From positions 808,606 to 872,605 of the forward strand of contig NZ_LMJW01000001.1 of NCBI RefSeq assembly GCF_001429505.1: 64,000 nucleotides of DNA, read 5' to 3'. Each line of letters opens with the position of its first letter. Position 1 is the first letter of the stretch. Under the pieces are notes generated by a model, which did not search any database, had not been told where the DNA came from, and was given only the letters and a program-made list of their open reading frames with translations. This document shows, piece after piece, positions 42,737 through 50,068 of this stretch. Position numbers and translations under genes: made by a program. Source of the stretch: Allobosea sp. Root483D1. Its GTDB lineage: Bacteria > Pseudomonadota > Alphaproteobacteria > Rhizobiales > Beijerinckiaceae.

Positions 42737-43734
42737 GCCGCGCCACCGCGCTCCCATTGTTGCGGGACGCCGTCCCAGGGCTGGGTGTCCTCGACCATCG
42801 CGAAACGCCCGCCATCATGGGAATCGACATAGATTCCGAAGCGCCGCCGGCTGCTTTCGCTGACATAGCGGCGCAGCATCGTGCGGGTTTCGCGGGTGAG
42901 GATCTGCTCGTAGGGCAGTTCGTCGAAGCCGAAGAAGCGCACCCCGTCCGGCAGCGTCAGGCCGGCGGCATCGCCCGCCAGCCGCGCCCGGTAGACCAGA
43001 TGGCCGGGATCGCCGTCGGCGATATCGAAGACCGAATAGAGGAAGGTCGTCTCCGGCAGCAACGGCAGCCCCTCGCCGCCGGGCACCGGCAGCCGGCCAT
43101 CGACGATCCGGCGCGCGGCATGGGGCAGAGCCCAGCCGCCATCCTCGTTGCGGCAAAGCAATAGCCGGCCGTCGCTCTCGACCAGGTAGTTGACGATCAT
43201 GCTGCTGGAGGCGAGCCAGCCGGGCGGCAGCGGGTCCTTCACGGCCGCATAGCGCCCGCGACAGAAGGCCAGCGGTGCGGAAGGGCTCGTGCCGAAGGCC
43301 CGGACGCGGCCGATCAGGATGAGGTGGTCGCCGGCCTCGACGCGGTCGTGCACCGTGCAGTCGAACCAGCTCAGGCTGTCGCTCAGCACCGGCGCGCCGG
43401 TATGGACGCTGTCATGCGGCGTGTCGGTGAACTTGTCGGCCGCCTTCGACGCGAACAGGCCGGAGACCGCCTTCTGCCCTTCATGGAGCAGGTTGACGGC
43501 GAAGGCCTGTCCTTCCGCGAAGGCCGGATAGCTCGCGGCGCCCTTGCCGACGCAGACCAGGAGCAGCGGCGGATCGAGCGAGACCGAGGTGAAGGAGTTC
43601 GCCGTCATCCCGCGCGGCCGGCCTTCGGAATCGCGCGTGGTGATCACGGTGACGCCGGTCGGGAAGGTGCCGAAGGCCCGGCGCAATGCGACGGGGTCGA
43701 TCGAAACCGGCTCCTGGGGTGCTGTCGCCAGCAT
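42733..43734 (-). CDS. Flavin reductase with an extra C-terminal domain, TgnB-like by context
   Basis: 333 residues. Residues about 10-165 are an HpaC/RutF-type flavin reductase (FGTFPTGVTVITTRD; GMTANSFTSVSLDPPLLLVCVGK; FAVNLLHEGQKAVSGLFA). Such domains normally end near residue 170. Residues about 178-333 form a second domain (IVNYLVESDGRLLLCRNEDGG, WALPH, FFGFDELPYEQI, RRFGIYVDSHDGGRFAMVED) whose beginning resembles a Nudix fold, but the Nudix box with its Glu residues is absent. It would supply reduced FMN to the monooxygenase at 40107. First gene of the minus-strand operon, 11 bases from an inverted repeat at 43745-43764. Confidence 0.85.
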   Translation of the reverse strand: MLATAPQEPVSIDPVALRRAFGTFPTGVTVITTRDSEGRPRGMTANSFTSVSLDPPLLLVCVGKGAASYPAFAEGQAFAVNLLHEGQKAVSGLFASKAADKFTDTPHDSVHTGAPVLSDSLSWFDCTVHDRVEAGDHLILIGRVRAFGTSPSAPLAFCRGRYAAVKDPLPPGWLASSSMIVNYLVESDGRLLLCRNEDGGWALPHAARRIVDGRLPVPGGEGLPLLPETTFLYSVFDIADGDPGHLVYRARLAGDAAGLTLPDGVRFFGFDELPYEQILTRETRTMLRRYVSESSRRRFGIYVDSHDGGRFAMVEDTQPWDGVPQQWERGGAA

Positions 43735-43744
43735 GGCTGGTCCT

Positions 43745-43764
43745 CCAATGGCCTACGCCATTGG
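43745..43764. promoter_or_regulatory. Inverted repeat directly before the flavin reductase gene
   Basis: CCAATGGC (43745-43752), CTAC, GCCATTGG (43757-43764): perfect 8-base arms in the leader of the minus-strand operon, just upstream of the ribosome-binding site. Could be an operator or a translation-affecting hairpin. A second motif, GTTCTTCCTA, lies at 43793-43802. Confidence 0.4.
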
Positions 43765-43839
43765 GAAACAGGCTATGGAGACCGCAGCCGGCGTTCTTCC
43801 TATGAAACAACGGAACCGCTTCGGAAATTTTCCGCGATT

Positions 43840-45645
43840 TCATTCAGGTGCGGGTGCAGCTCCCTCGATAAGGCCGTGCATCTTGAGCGCCAGTTCCAGA
43901 GCGAAGCGTGTATCGGGCGGTTCGGGATCGATGCCGAACAGCTCCTGTATCCGCGTCAGCCGATAGCGCAATGTGGTGACGTGCAGTCCCATGGCGTCGG
44001 CGCAGGCCTGGTTGCGGCAGCCATGGCGCAGATAGGTCGCGAGCGTGTCGAGATAGGGCGTGCCGTGCTGCCAGTCATGGGCCGCGACGCGCCCGATGCT
44101 GCCGTCGACGAACCGGCGCACCTCGGCCGCATCGGCAGCGCCGATCAGCATCGGCAACGGCCCGAAATCGAGCGCCGACAGCACGCCGGTCCGCTTGAAG
44201 CCGCGGGCGATGCGCACCATGCGCCAGACCCGCTCCCACTCGCCGGCATAGTCGTCCAGCTCCTGGCACAGCCCGCCGATCACCACGATCGGCTCGCCCT
44301 GCAGGTCATGGCGCAGGACTTCGGTGATGCGCCTGGCAAACCGTTCGGAGGCTTCGCGCCGCGGGCCCTCTTGTTCCGGTTCGAGGCAGACGAGCCCGGC
44401 GCCGACGGCAATGATGTGGCAGCCCAGGCCGAGCTGGCCGGCGAGGCGCGCGACGCTCTGATGCGCCTGTTGGGTGCGGTCGCGCTCGCCATGAGCGGCG
44501 GCAGGCAGGTCGACCACGATCATCCGCAGCGGCCGCGAGAGCGAGACGCCGAGATGGCGCGCCCGGCGCAGGATGTCGTCGGGGTCGCGCCAGCGCCGCT
44601 CGACGATCTCGAAGAATAGTTCCGTCAGCGTCCGCGTCTCGAAGCGGAAGCGGATCACGCTGCGCATCATCTGCACGCTCAAGGCAAATTTCGCGCTGTC
44701 AATCGTCAGCCGCCGCAGATCGCCGCCCTGCTCTTCGCCGAACAGCACGAGCGCACCAACCTTCTCCGCCTCGACGGCGAGCGGCTCGACCGCCCCTGCG
44801 AGCCGCAGCATGCGCCCGCCATGCGCGATCGGCAGCTCGACCCGGCCTGCCTCCTCGCGCGTGACGCTCTGCCTGAGCTGCGCGATCAGAAGTTCGGCCT
44901 CACCATCGGCGAGCAGCTTGTACCAGGCCGCTGCGTCGAGCGCGTCCGGCGTGGGGGAACCGTGGGCAACGAGCGTGTTGTCGGAGAAATCGATCACCAG
45001 CACGGCACATTGCAGGAATTCGCCGAGTCGTTCCGCCAGGGCCTCGATCAAGCCTCCGGCCAGCACCTCCTGCAGCAGGTCGCTTTGCGCCACCAGTGCA
45101 TGTCGAAGGTCTTCAGCGACCCCGCGCGCGGCCCGCAGGCGATGCTCGCGCTCGACCGCGATCGTGCCGAGATGCGCGATCATCGCCATGAAGGCGAGAT
45201 CTTCGGAGGGCACGGGCTTCACGGCCCGGCTAACCAGGCTCAGCACCATCGGGCGGCCCTCGGCATCGGCGCTGCCGAGCGGCAGGACGATGACAGACCG
45301 GTAGTCGCGCTCGAACGCCTCGCGCCGATAGCCGGGAAACTCCTCGGATGTCCGAGCGTCTTCGATATACACCGGCTCGCCCGTGCGGAGGGCGAGGAAC
45401 GCCGGACTCGTCGCGAGTTCCCAGCGATCCTCGAGCCGTCGGCGCAGCAAGGTGGGATCGTGCCTCGCGACCACATTGGCGTGGCCATGCGTCAGATCGA
45501 CCGCCATGATCGAACCCATCGTCCAGCCGCCATGCTCGCAGGCGACCTTGACCAGGTCGAGCAGCAGCCCATCGAGATCCGAGCCGGAATTGATCCGGCT
45601 GGCGACGTCGCGCAGCGAGGCGATCTGGGCAACCGGGTCGAGCAT
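43840..45645 (-). CDS. PucR-family transcriptional regulator with N-terminal GAF domain
   Basis: 601 residues. N-terminal GAF domain (about 8-170: LLLDLVKVACEHGGWTMGS, EPVYIEDARTSEEFPGYRREA, SVIVLPL), a middle region typical of CdaR/PucR proteins, and a C-terminal PucR helix-turn-helix (about 525-590: YLDTLATYLRHGCRNQACADAMGLHVTTLRYRLTRI). Members control purine, allantoin and aromatic or amine degradation. It lies between the flavin reductase operon (same strand, downstream) and the divergent AA_synth gene; both flanking gaps carry GTTCTTCCTA, suggesting that it controls both. Confidence 0.88.
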   Translation of the reverse strand: MLDPVAQIASLRDVASRINSGSDLDGLLLDLVKVACEHGGWTMGSIMAVDLTHGHANVVARHDPTLLRRRLEDRWELATSPAFLALRTGEPVYIEDARTSEEFPGYRREAFERDYRSVIVLPLGSADAEGRPMVLSLVSRAVKPVPSEDLAFMAMIAHLGTIAVEREHRLRAARGVAEDLRHALVAQSDLLQEVLAGGLIEALAERLGEFLQCAVLVIDFSDNTLVAHGSPTPDALDAAAWYKLLADGEAELLIAQLRQSVTREEAGRVELPIAHGGRMLRLAGAVEPLAVEAEKVGALVLFGEEQGGDLRRLTIDSAKFALSVQMMRSVIRFRFETRTLTELFFEIVERRWRDPDDILRRARHLGVSLSRPLRMIVVDLPAAAHGERDRTQQAHQSVARLAGQLGLGCHIIAVGAGLVCLEPEQEGPRREASERFARRITEVLRHDLQGEPIVVIGGLCQELDDYAGEWERVWRMVRIARGFKRTGVLSALDFGPLPMLIGAADAAEVRRFVDGSIGRVAAHDWQHGTPYLDTLATYLRHGCRNQACADAMGLHVTTLRYRLTRIQELFGIDPEPPDTRFALELALKMHGLIEGAAPAPE

Positions 45646-45697
45646 CGCGTCCTGTTCCTGGCTGGCAATCTGCGTAGTCTCACAGCATTGCCTCGGC

Positions 45698-45721
45698 GGT
45701 TCTTCCTAGCAACCGGAGGAA
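45698..45721. promoter_or_regulatory. Candidate PucR operator between pucR-type gene and AA_synth gene
   Basis: GTTCTTCCTA (45698-45707) matches ten bases found at 43793-43802 before the flavin reductase gene. CTTCCT (45701-45706) and AGGAAG (45716-45721) form an inverted repeat with a 9-base spacer. Site lies 62-85 bases before ATG 45783. Confidence 0.4.
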
Positions 45722-45782
45722 GACAGGCGCCCCCTCGCAGCTAGCTTTGCGAGCGACGACATTTCAAACGCCGGAGGCGAGC

Positions 45783-46388
45783 ATGGATATTGGGCTGCGC
45801 AAGATCGCGACCTTCGTGGAAGAGACCATGCTAGAGGGCGGCAAGGCCGCGCCCCGGCCGACCACCATGGTGGTGGTCGCCGCCGTCGTGAAGAATCCCT
45901 GGGCCGGTCAGGGCTTCGTCGAGAACCTGCGGCCGGAGATCCTGCGGATCGCTCGCCCGCTCGGCCTGGAGATGACGCGCCGGCTCGTAGCCGCGATGCC
46001 GGGAGAGCGTGTCGAAGCCTATGGCAAGGCGGCCATCGTCGGCATCAGCGGCGAGATCGAGCATGCGTCCGCGCTGATCCATACGCTGCGCTTCGGCAAC
46101 GTCTTCAGGGAAGCGGTCTCGGGCACCGCCTTCCTGAGCTTCACCAACACCCGCACGGCGCCGGGGGCGCTGATCTCCCTGCCGATGATCCACAAGAGCG
46201 AAACCGGCAAGCGCTCGCACTTCATTACCGCGACCTTCCAGATCGCCGACGCCCCGGGGCCGGATGAAATCCTGGTCGCGATCGGCGCATCAGATGGCGG
46301 TCGCATCCATCCGCGCATCGCCGATCGGTTCGAGGACATGAAGGACATGGACAGCGAGAAGGCGCCGGGCGAGACAGTGCCTGCCTAA
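45783..46388 (+). CDS. AA_synth-family protein (PF06684 type), function unknown
   Basis: 201 residues from ATG 45783. Motifs LRKIATFVEETMLEGGKAAPRPTTMVVVAAVVKNPWAGQ, AYGKAAIVGISGEIEHASALIHTLRFGNVFREAV and GAPGALISLPMIHK-like SLPMIHKSETGKRSHFITATF are typical of the so-called amino-acid synthesis family. The family name rests on weak evidence and no reaction is established. No signal peptide or membrane segment. Divergent from the PucR regulator and likely controlled with the flavin monooxygenase operon, so a catabolic enzyme role (for example in handling a ring-cleavage intermediate) is plausible. Confidence 0.8.
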   Translation: MDIGLRKIATFVEETMLEGGKAAPRPTTMVVVAAVVKNPWAGQGFVENLRPEILRIARPLGLEMTRRLVAAMPGERVEAYGKAAIVGISGEIEHASALIHTLRFGNVFREAVSGTAFLSFTNTRTAPGALISLPMIHKSETGKRSHFITATFQIADAPGPDEILVAIGASDGGRIHPRIADRFEDMKDMDSEKAPGETVPA

Positions 46389-46471
46389 CACCCACGCGCC
46401 GGCAGTGATGATCGCCGAGAAGGCGGCGCAATTCATCGCCGCTGCTGCGTAGTGCCTCGATCCGGTTGATC

Positions 46472-47479
46472 TCAGCCGAAGCCGGTGGTGGAGCGTCGCA
46501 CCACCAGCTCGACCGGCAGCATCGTCGTCGCCGCCGGACGCCCTGACACAAGCGCCATCAGCGTCTCCGCCGCCAGCGTCCCGATCCGACCGATCGGAAG
46601 ATGGACGGTGGTCAGCGAGGGCGAGACATGGGCCGACATGTCGAGGCCGTCGATCCCGACCACCGAGAGGCCGGAGGGAACCGCGATGCCGCGCGCATGC
46701 GCCTCCTCCATGCAGCCGATGGCGAGGAGATCGATGCCGCCGATCAATGCGGTCGGCGGATCGTCGAGCTCGAGCAGCGTCGCGCAGCCGGCACGCCCGC
46801 CGGCGAGAGTGACCGCCTGTTCGGAATGGAGCTGGTCGGGAAGGCCGAGGCCGGCTTCGACCAGGGCCGCTCGCGCCCCGGCCAGCCTCGCCCGCTGGCG
46901 GTCGTTGAAGCGTAGCTGGCCGGTGACCATGCCGATCCGGCGATGGCCGAGGCCGATCAGATGCTCGGCAGCAAGGCGCCCGGCGAGCGTATTGTCGATG
47001 GTGACGGCGGTGAAATTGCCGTCGCCGCACCAGGTCAGGACGATCGGCACCCGGGCCTCCTTCAGCATGGCGACGGTCTCGGGCGAACGCTCGGCGCCGA
47101 CCAGCATCAGCCCGTCGACACCGCGCCCAAGCAGCGAGCGCACGGCCTGGGCTTCGGCCGCGGCATGCCCTTCATGCGAGGCGACGAGAAGCAGGAAGCC
47201 CTCCTGCGCCAATGTCGACTGCATCGCCTGCAAGGCCCGTGCGAAGATCGCGCTGTCGAGCGTGGGGACGATCGCCCCGATCGTCATCGAACGGCCCGAG
47301 GCCAAAGCGCGCGCCGCGCCATCCGGGAGATAGCCGAGCCGTAGCGCGCTCGCCCTGACCCTGGCGAGGGTCTCCTCCGAGAGCAGATGCGGCTGGGCGA
47401 TCGCGCGCGACACCGTCGCCGGAGAGACCCCGGCGTCGCGCGCCACATCGCTCAGCTTGATGCGACCACCCTGCCTCAT
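46472..47479 (-). CDS. LacI-family transcriptional repressor of the sulfonate-type operon
   Basis: 335 residues from ATG 47479, with AGGA 6 bases upstream; farther starts lie inside an operator at 47489-47502. N-terminal LacI HTH (KLSDVARDAGVSPATVSRAIAQ) and hinge (GYLPDGAARALASGRS), then the periplasmic-binding-like effector domain. Divergent from the transporter operon at 47637. The two TGAAA-type palindromes in the gap fit autoregulation and repression of the operon. Confidence 0.92.
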   Translation of the reverse strand: MRQGGRIKLSDVARDAGVSPATVSRAIAQPHLLSEETLARVRASALRLGYLPDGAARALASGRSMTIGAIVPTLDSAIFARALQAMQSTLAQEGFLLLVASHEGHAAAEAQAVRSLLGRGVDGLMLVGAERSPETVAMLKEARVPIVLTWCGDGNFTAVTIDNTLAGRLAAEHLIGLGHRRIGMVTGQLRFNDRQRARLAGARAALVEAGLGLPDQLHSEQAVTLAGGRAGCATLLELDDPPTALIGGIDLLAIGCMEEAHARGIAVPSGLSVVGIDGLDMSAHVSPSLTTVHLPIGRIGTLAAETLMALVSGRPAATTMLPVELVVRRSTTGFG

Positions 47480-47488
47480 GCCATGTCC

Positions 47489-47502
47489 TGAAAACTCTTT
47501 CA
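47489..47502. promoter_or_regulatory. LacI-type operator near the repressor gene
   Basis: TGAAAACTCTTTCA has palindromic arms TGAAA/TTTCA and lies 10 bases before the repressor start codon. It resembles the perfect site at 47600-47613, so autoregulation is likely. Confidence 0.55.
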
Positions 47503-47567
47503 TAAGAGATATCGCTGTCATCGCGCGATCTCAAACGAAAAGCGCGTCAGCACCGGTAGATTAGCGC

Positions 47568-47613
47568 TTGACAGGCGGGAGCGTCTTTGGAAACTTGAAT
47601 GAAAGCGCTTTCA
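47568..47613 (+). promoter_or_regulatory. Promoter and LacI-type operator of the sulfonate-type operon
   Basis: TTGACA (47568-47573) is followed 17 bases later by a weak -10 (AAACTT, 47591-47596). Immediately downstream is TGAAAGCGCTTTCA (47600-47613), a perfect 14-base palindrome with central CG that matches the LacI/GalR operator consensus. This layout places the repressor over the transcription start. Confidence 0.7.
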
Positions 47614-47636
47614 ATAGATGCGCAACGGGAAACGCC

Positions 47637-48413
47637 ATGATTGGACGAAGGGGATTGGCCGGCCTGACCTCCGTGGCCGCAGCCCTATTGCTCTGGTTCG
47701 TATTGACGACGCTGACCGGGCTGGTCTTGCCGGGCCGCTTTCCGGCGCCGGCGGAGTTCTGGCAGTCGCTGGTCCAGATCGCGACGCGCGGCTATGCCGG
47801 GGCGCCGCTGCTCGCCCATGCCGTCCAGAGTCTCAAGCTCGTGCTGCTCGGCTTTGCCGTGGCGGTCGCGACCGGCGTGCCGCTCGGCCTGTGGATGGGC
47901 TGGAGCCGGCGGGCGGAGGCGGCGATCAATCCCGTCTTCCTGCTGATCCGTCCGATCCCCCCGCTGGCCTGGATCCCGCTCGCCATCCTCTGGCTCGGCC
48001 TTGGCGATGCCGCGAAGATCATGGTGATCTGGTTCGCCGCCTTCGTGCCCTCGGTGATCAACGCCTTCGCCGGCGTGCGGGCGATCGACCGCCCGATGAT
48101 CGAGGCGGCGCGCATGCTCGGCACGCCGCGCTGGCGGCTGGTGCGCGAGGTCATCGCGCCGGCGGCCTCGCCGATGATCTTCACCGGCCTGCGCCTGTCG
48201 CTGCAGGCCTCCTGGACGACATTGGTCGCAGCCGAGCTGGTCGGAGCCCTGCTCGGCATCGGCTTCGTGCTCAACGTCGCCCAGCAGGACATCTATCCCG
48301 GCATGATCCTCGTCGGCATGGTCACGGTCGGCTTGCTCGGCTGGGCCACGACCTGGCTGCTCGCCATGGCCGAGCAGCGGGCGCTGGCCTGGAACATGGC
48401 GGCGCGGGACTAG
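47637..48413 (+). CDS. ABC transporter permease, SsuC/TauC type
   Basis: 258 residues from ATG 47637. About six membrane segments; RPIPPLAWIPLAILWLGLGDAAKIMVIWFAAFVPSVINAFAGV and EAARMLGTPRWRLVREVIAPAASP are characteristic of the sulfonate/nitrate/taurine permease family. First gene of the LacI-controlled operon, 23 bases after the operator. Partner permease follows 6 bases later. Confidence 0.9.
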   Translation: MIGRRGLAGLTSVAAALLLWFVLTTLTGLVLPGRFPAPAEFWQSLVQIATRGYAGAPLLAHAVQSLKLVLLGFAVAVATGVPLGLWMGWSRRAEAAINPVFLLIRPIPPLAWIPLAILWLGLGDAAKIMVIWFAAFVPSVINAFAGVRAIDRPMIEAARMLGTPRWRLVREVIAPAASPMIFTGLRLSLQASWTTLVAAELVGALLGIGFVLNVAQQDIYPGMILVGMVTVGLLGWATTWLLAMAEQRALAWNMAARD

Positions 48414-48419
48414 GAACCG

Positions 48420-49208
48420 ATGCGCGATACGCCTCTCTCCTTCGCGGAACGGATCGGCTGGGGCGCGCTCGGCTTGGCGGTGCTGCTCGGCAGCTGGACG
48501 CTGCTCACCGCGTCGGGCCTCGTGCCACGCCCGTTCCTGCCGACGCCGCTCGATGTGCTCGGCCGCATGATCGAGCTGACGAACGCGCCCTTCGCCGGCG
48601 CGACCCTGCCGCAGCACCTGGCCTCGAGTTTCGAGCGCTATGCCTATGGCGTGCTGCTCGCGGCTCTGATCGGCGTGCCGCTCGGCCTGCTGATGGGATG
48701 GTTCCGCTGGCTCGATGACGTCGTCACGCCGCTGTTCGACGGCCTGCGCTTCATCGCGCCGATCGCCTGGGTCCCATTCGCGGCGCTGTGGTTCGGCACC
48801 GGCATGGGCGGCCCGGTGCTGATCATCTTCGCCGGCGCCTTCCCGCCCTGCCTGATCAACGCCTATCGCGGCGCGCGCTTCGTCGAGCCCCGGCTGATCG
48901 AGGCGGCGCGCATGCTCGGCACCGGCAATCTGCGCACCATCCTGGAGATCCTGCTGCCGGCGGCGACACCCTCGATCGTCGCCGGCCTGCGCGTCGCCGC
49001 CGGGCTCGGCTGGCAGTCGCTGGTCGGTGCCGAGCTCATCGTCGCCGCGGCTGGCGTTGGATTCATGATGGTGCAGGCGCAGGCGAACGTGGCGACCCCG
49101 ACGGTGATGGCCGGCATGGTCGCCATCGGCATCGTCGGCATGCTGATCGATATCGCCCTGCGCCAGGGCGAGGCATGGCTGCGCCGTCGGCGCGGCCTGG
49201 AGGCTTGA
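48420..49208 (+). CDS. ABC transporter permease, SsuC/TauC type (second subunit)
   Basis: 262 residues. Same family as the preceding gene but distinct sequence: GLRFIAPIAWVPFAALWFGTGMGGPVLIIFAGAFPPCLINAYRGA and EAARMLGTGNLRTILEILLPAATPSI. Two different permease genes side by side implies a heterodimeric channel, whereas SsuC and TauC normally act as homodimers. Confidence 0.9.
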   Translation: MRDTPLSFAERIGWGALGLAVLLGSWTLLTASGLVPRPFLPTPLDVLGRMIELTNAPFAGATLPQHLASSFERYAYGVLLAALIGVPLGLLMGWFRWLDDVVTPLFDGLRFIAPIAWVPFAALWFGTGMGGPVLIIFAGAFPPCLINAYRGARFVEPRLIEAARMLGTGNLRTILEILLPAATPSIVAGLRVAAGLGWQSLVGAELIVAAAGVGFMMVQAQANVATPTVMAGMVAIGIVGMLIDIALRQGEAWLRRRRGLEA

Positions 49209-49214
49209 GGCAAG

Positions 49215-50012
49215 ATGGGTTCGATACGCTTCGACAAGGTCGACAAGGTCTTCGGTCCGCAGACGGGCGGCGTGAAGGCGCTGGATTCGATCGACCTGGA
49301 GATCGCCGAGAAGGAGTTCGTGGCGATCGTCGGCCCTTCGGGCTGCGGCAAGACCACCTGCCTGCGCATGGTCGCCGGCTTCGAGGCGCCGAGCGCCGGC
49401 GTGGTCAGCGTCAACGGCAAGCCGGTGACGGCACCAGGGCCGGATCGCGCCGTTGTCTTCCAGCAGTTCGCGCTGTTCCCGTGGAAGACGGTGCGCGAGA
49501 ACATCGATCTCGGCCTGCGCAACAAGGGCCTGCCGAAATCCGAGCGCGGCGAGCGCATCGCCGGCGCGCTCAGGCTGATGAACCTCGAAAGCCATGCCGA
49601 CGCCTTCCCGCACCAGCTCTCGGGCGGGATGCAGCAGCGCGTCGCCATCGCGCGCGCCTATGTGCTCGATCCCGAGGTCTTGCTGATGGACGAGCCGTTC
49701 GGCGCGCTCGACGCCCAGACCCGCGTCGTGATGCAGGAGGAACTCGTGCGCCTCGCACGGGTCAATCCGCGCACGGTGCTGTTCATCACCCACGCCGTCG
49801 AGGAAGCGGTCTATCTCGCCGACAGGGTCGCGGTGATGACCCGCCGGCCCGGCCGCATCAAGGAGATCCTCGATATCCGCTCGGTGCGCGAGGCGGAAAA
49901 CTGGGATCGCCACCAGAGAATAGAGGACGTGATGGATCTGGAATCCTTCGTCCATCTGCGCACCCAGATCTGGAAGTCGCTGCGCGAGGAAAAGGGGCCG
50001 CTCGGCGTCTGA
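49215..50012 (+). CDS. ABC transporter ATPase, SsuB/TauB type
   Basis: 265 residues. Walker A GPSGCGKTT (about 40-48), Q-loop FQQFALFPWKTV, signature [15 protein letters not shown], Walker B VLLMDEPFGALD, switch His in ITHAVEEA. The FPWKTV motif is typical of nitrate/sulfonate/taurine ATPases. Starts 6 bases after the second permease gene. Confidence 0.93.
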   Translation: MGSIRFDKVDKVFGPQTGGVKALDSIDLEIAEKEFVAIVGPSGCGKTTCLRMVAGFEAPSAGVVSVNGKPVTAPGPDRAVVFQQFALFPWKTVRENIDLGLRNKGLPKSERGERIAGALRLMNLESHADAFPHQLSGGMQQRVAIARAYVLDPEVLLMDEPFGALDAQTRVVMQEELVRLARVNPRTVLFITHAVEEAVYLADRVAVMTRRPGRIKEILDIRSVREAENWDRHQRIEDVMDLESFVHLRTQIWKSLREEKGPLGV

Positions 50013-50068
50013 TCTCGCAGGCCAACACGGCACGGCCGAAGGCCGGCCGAACGACAGGGAGAGCAACA

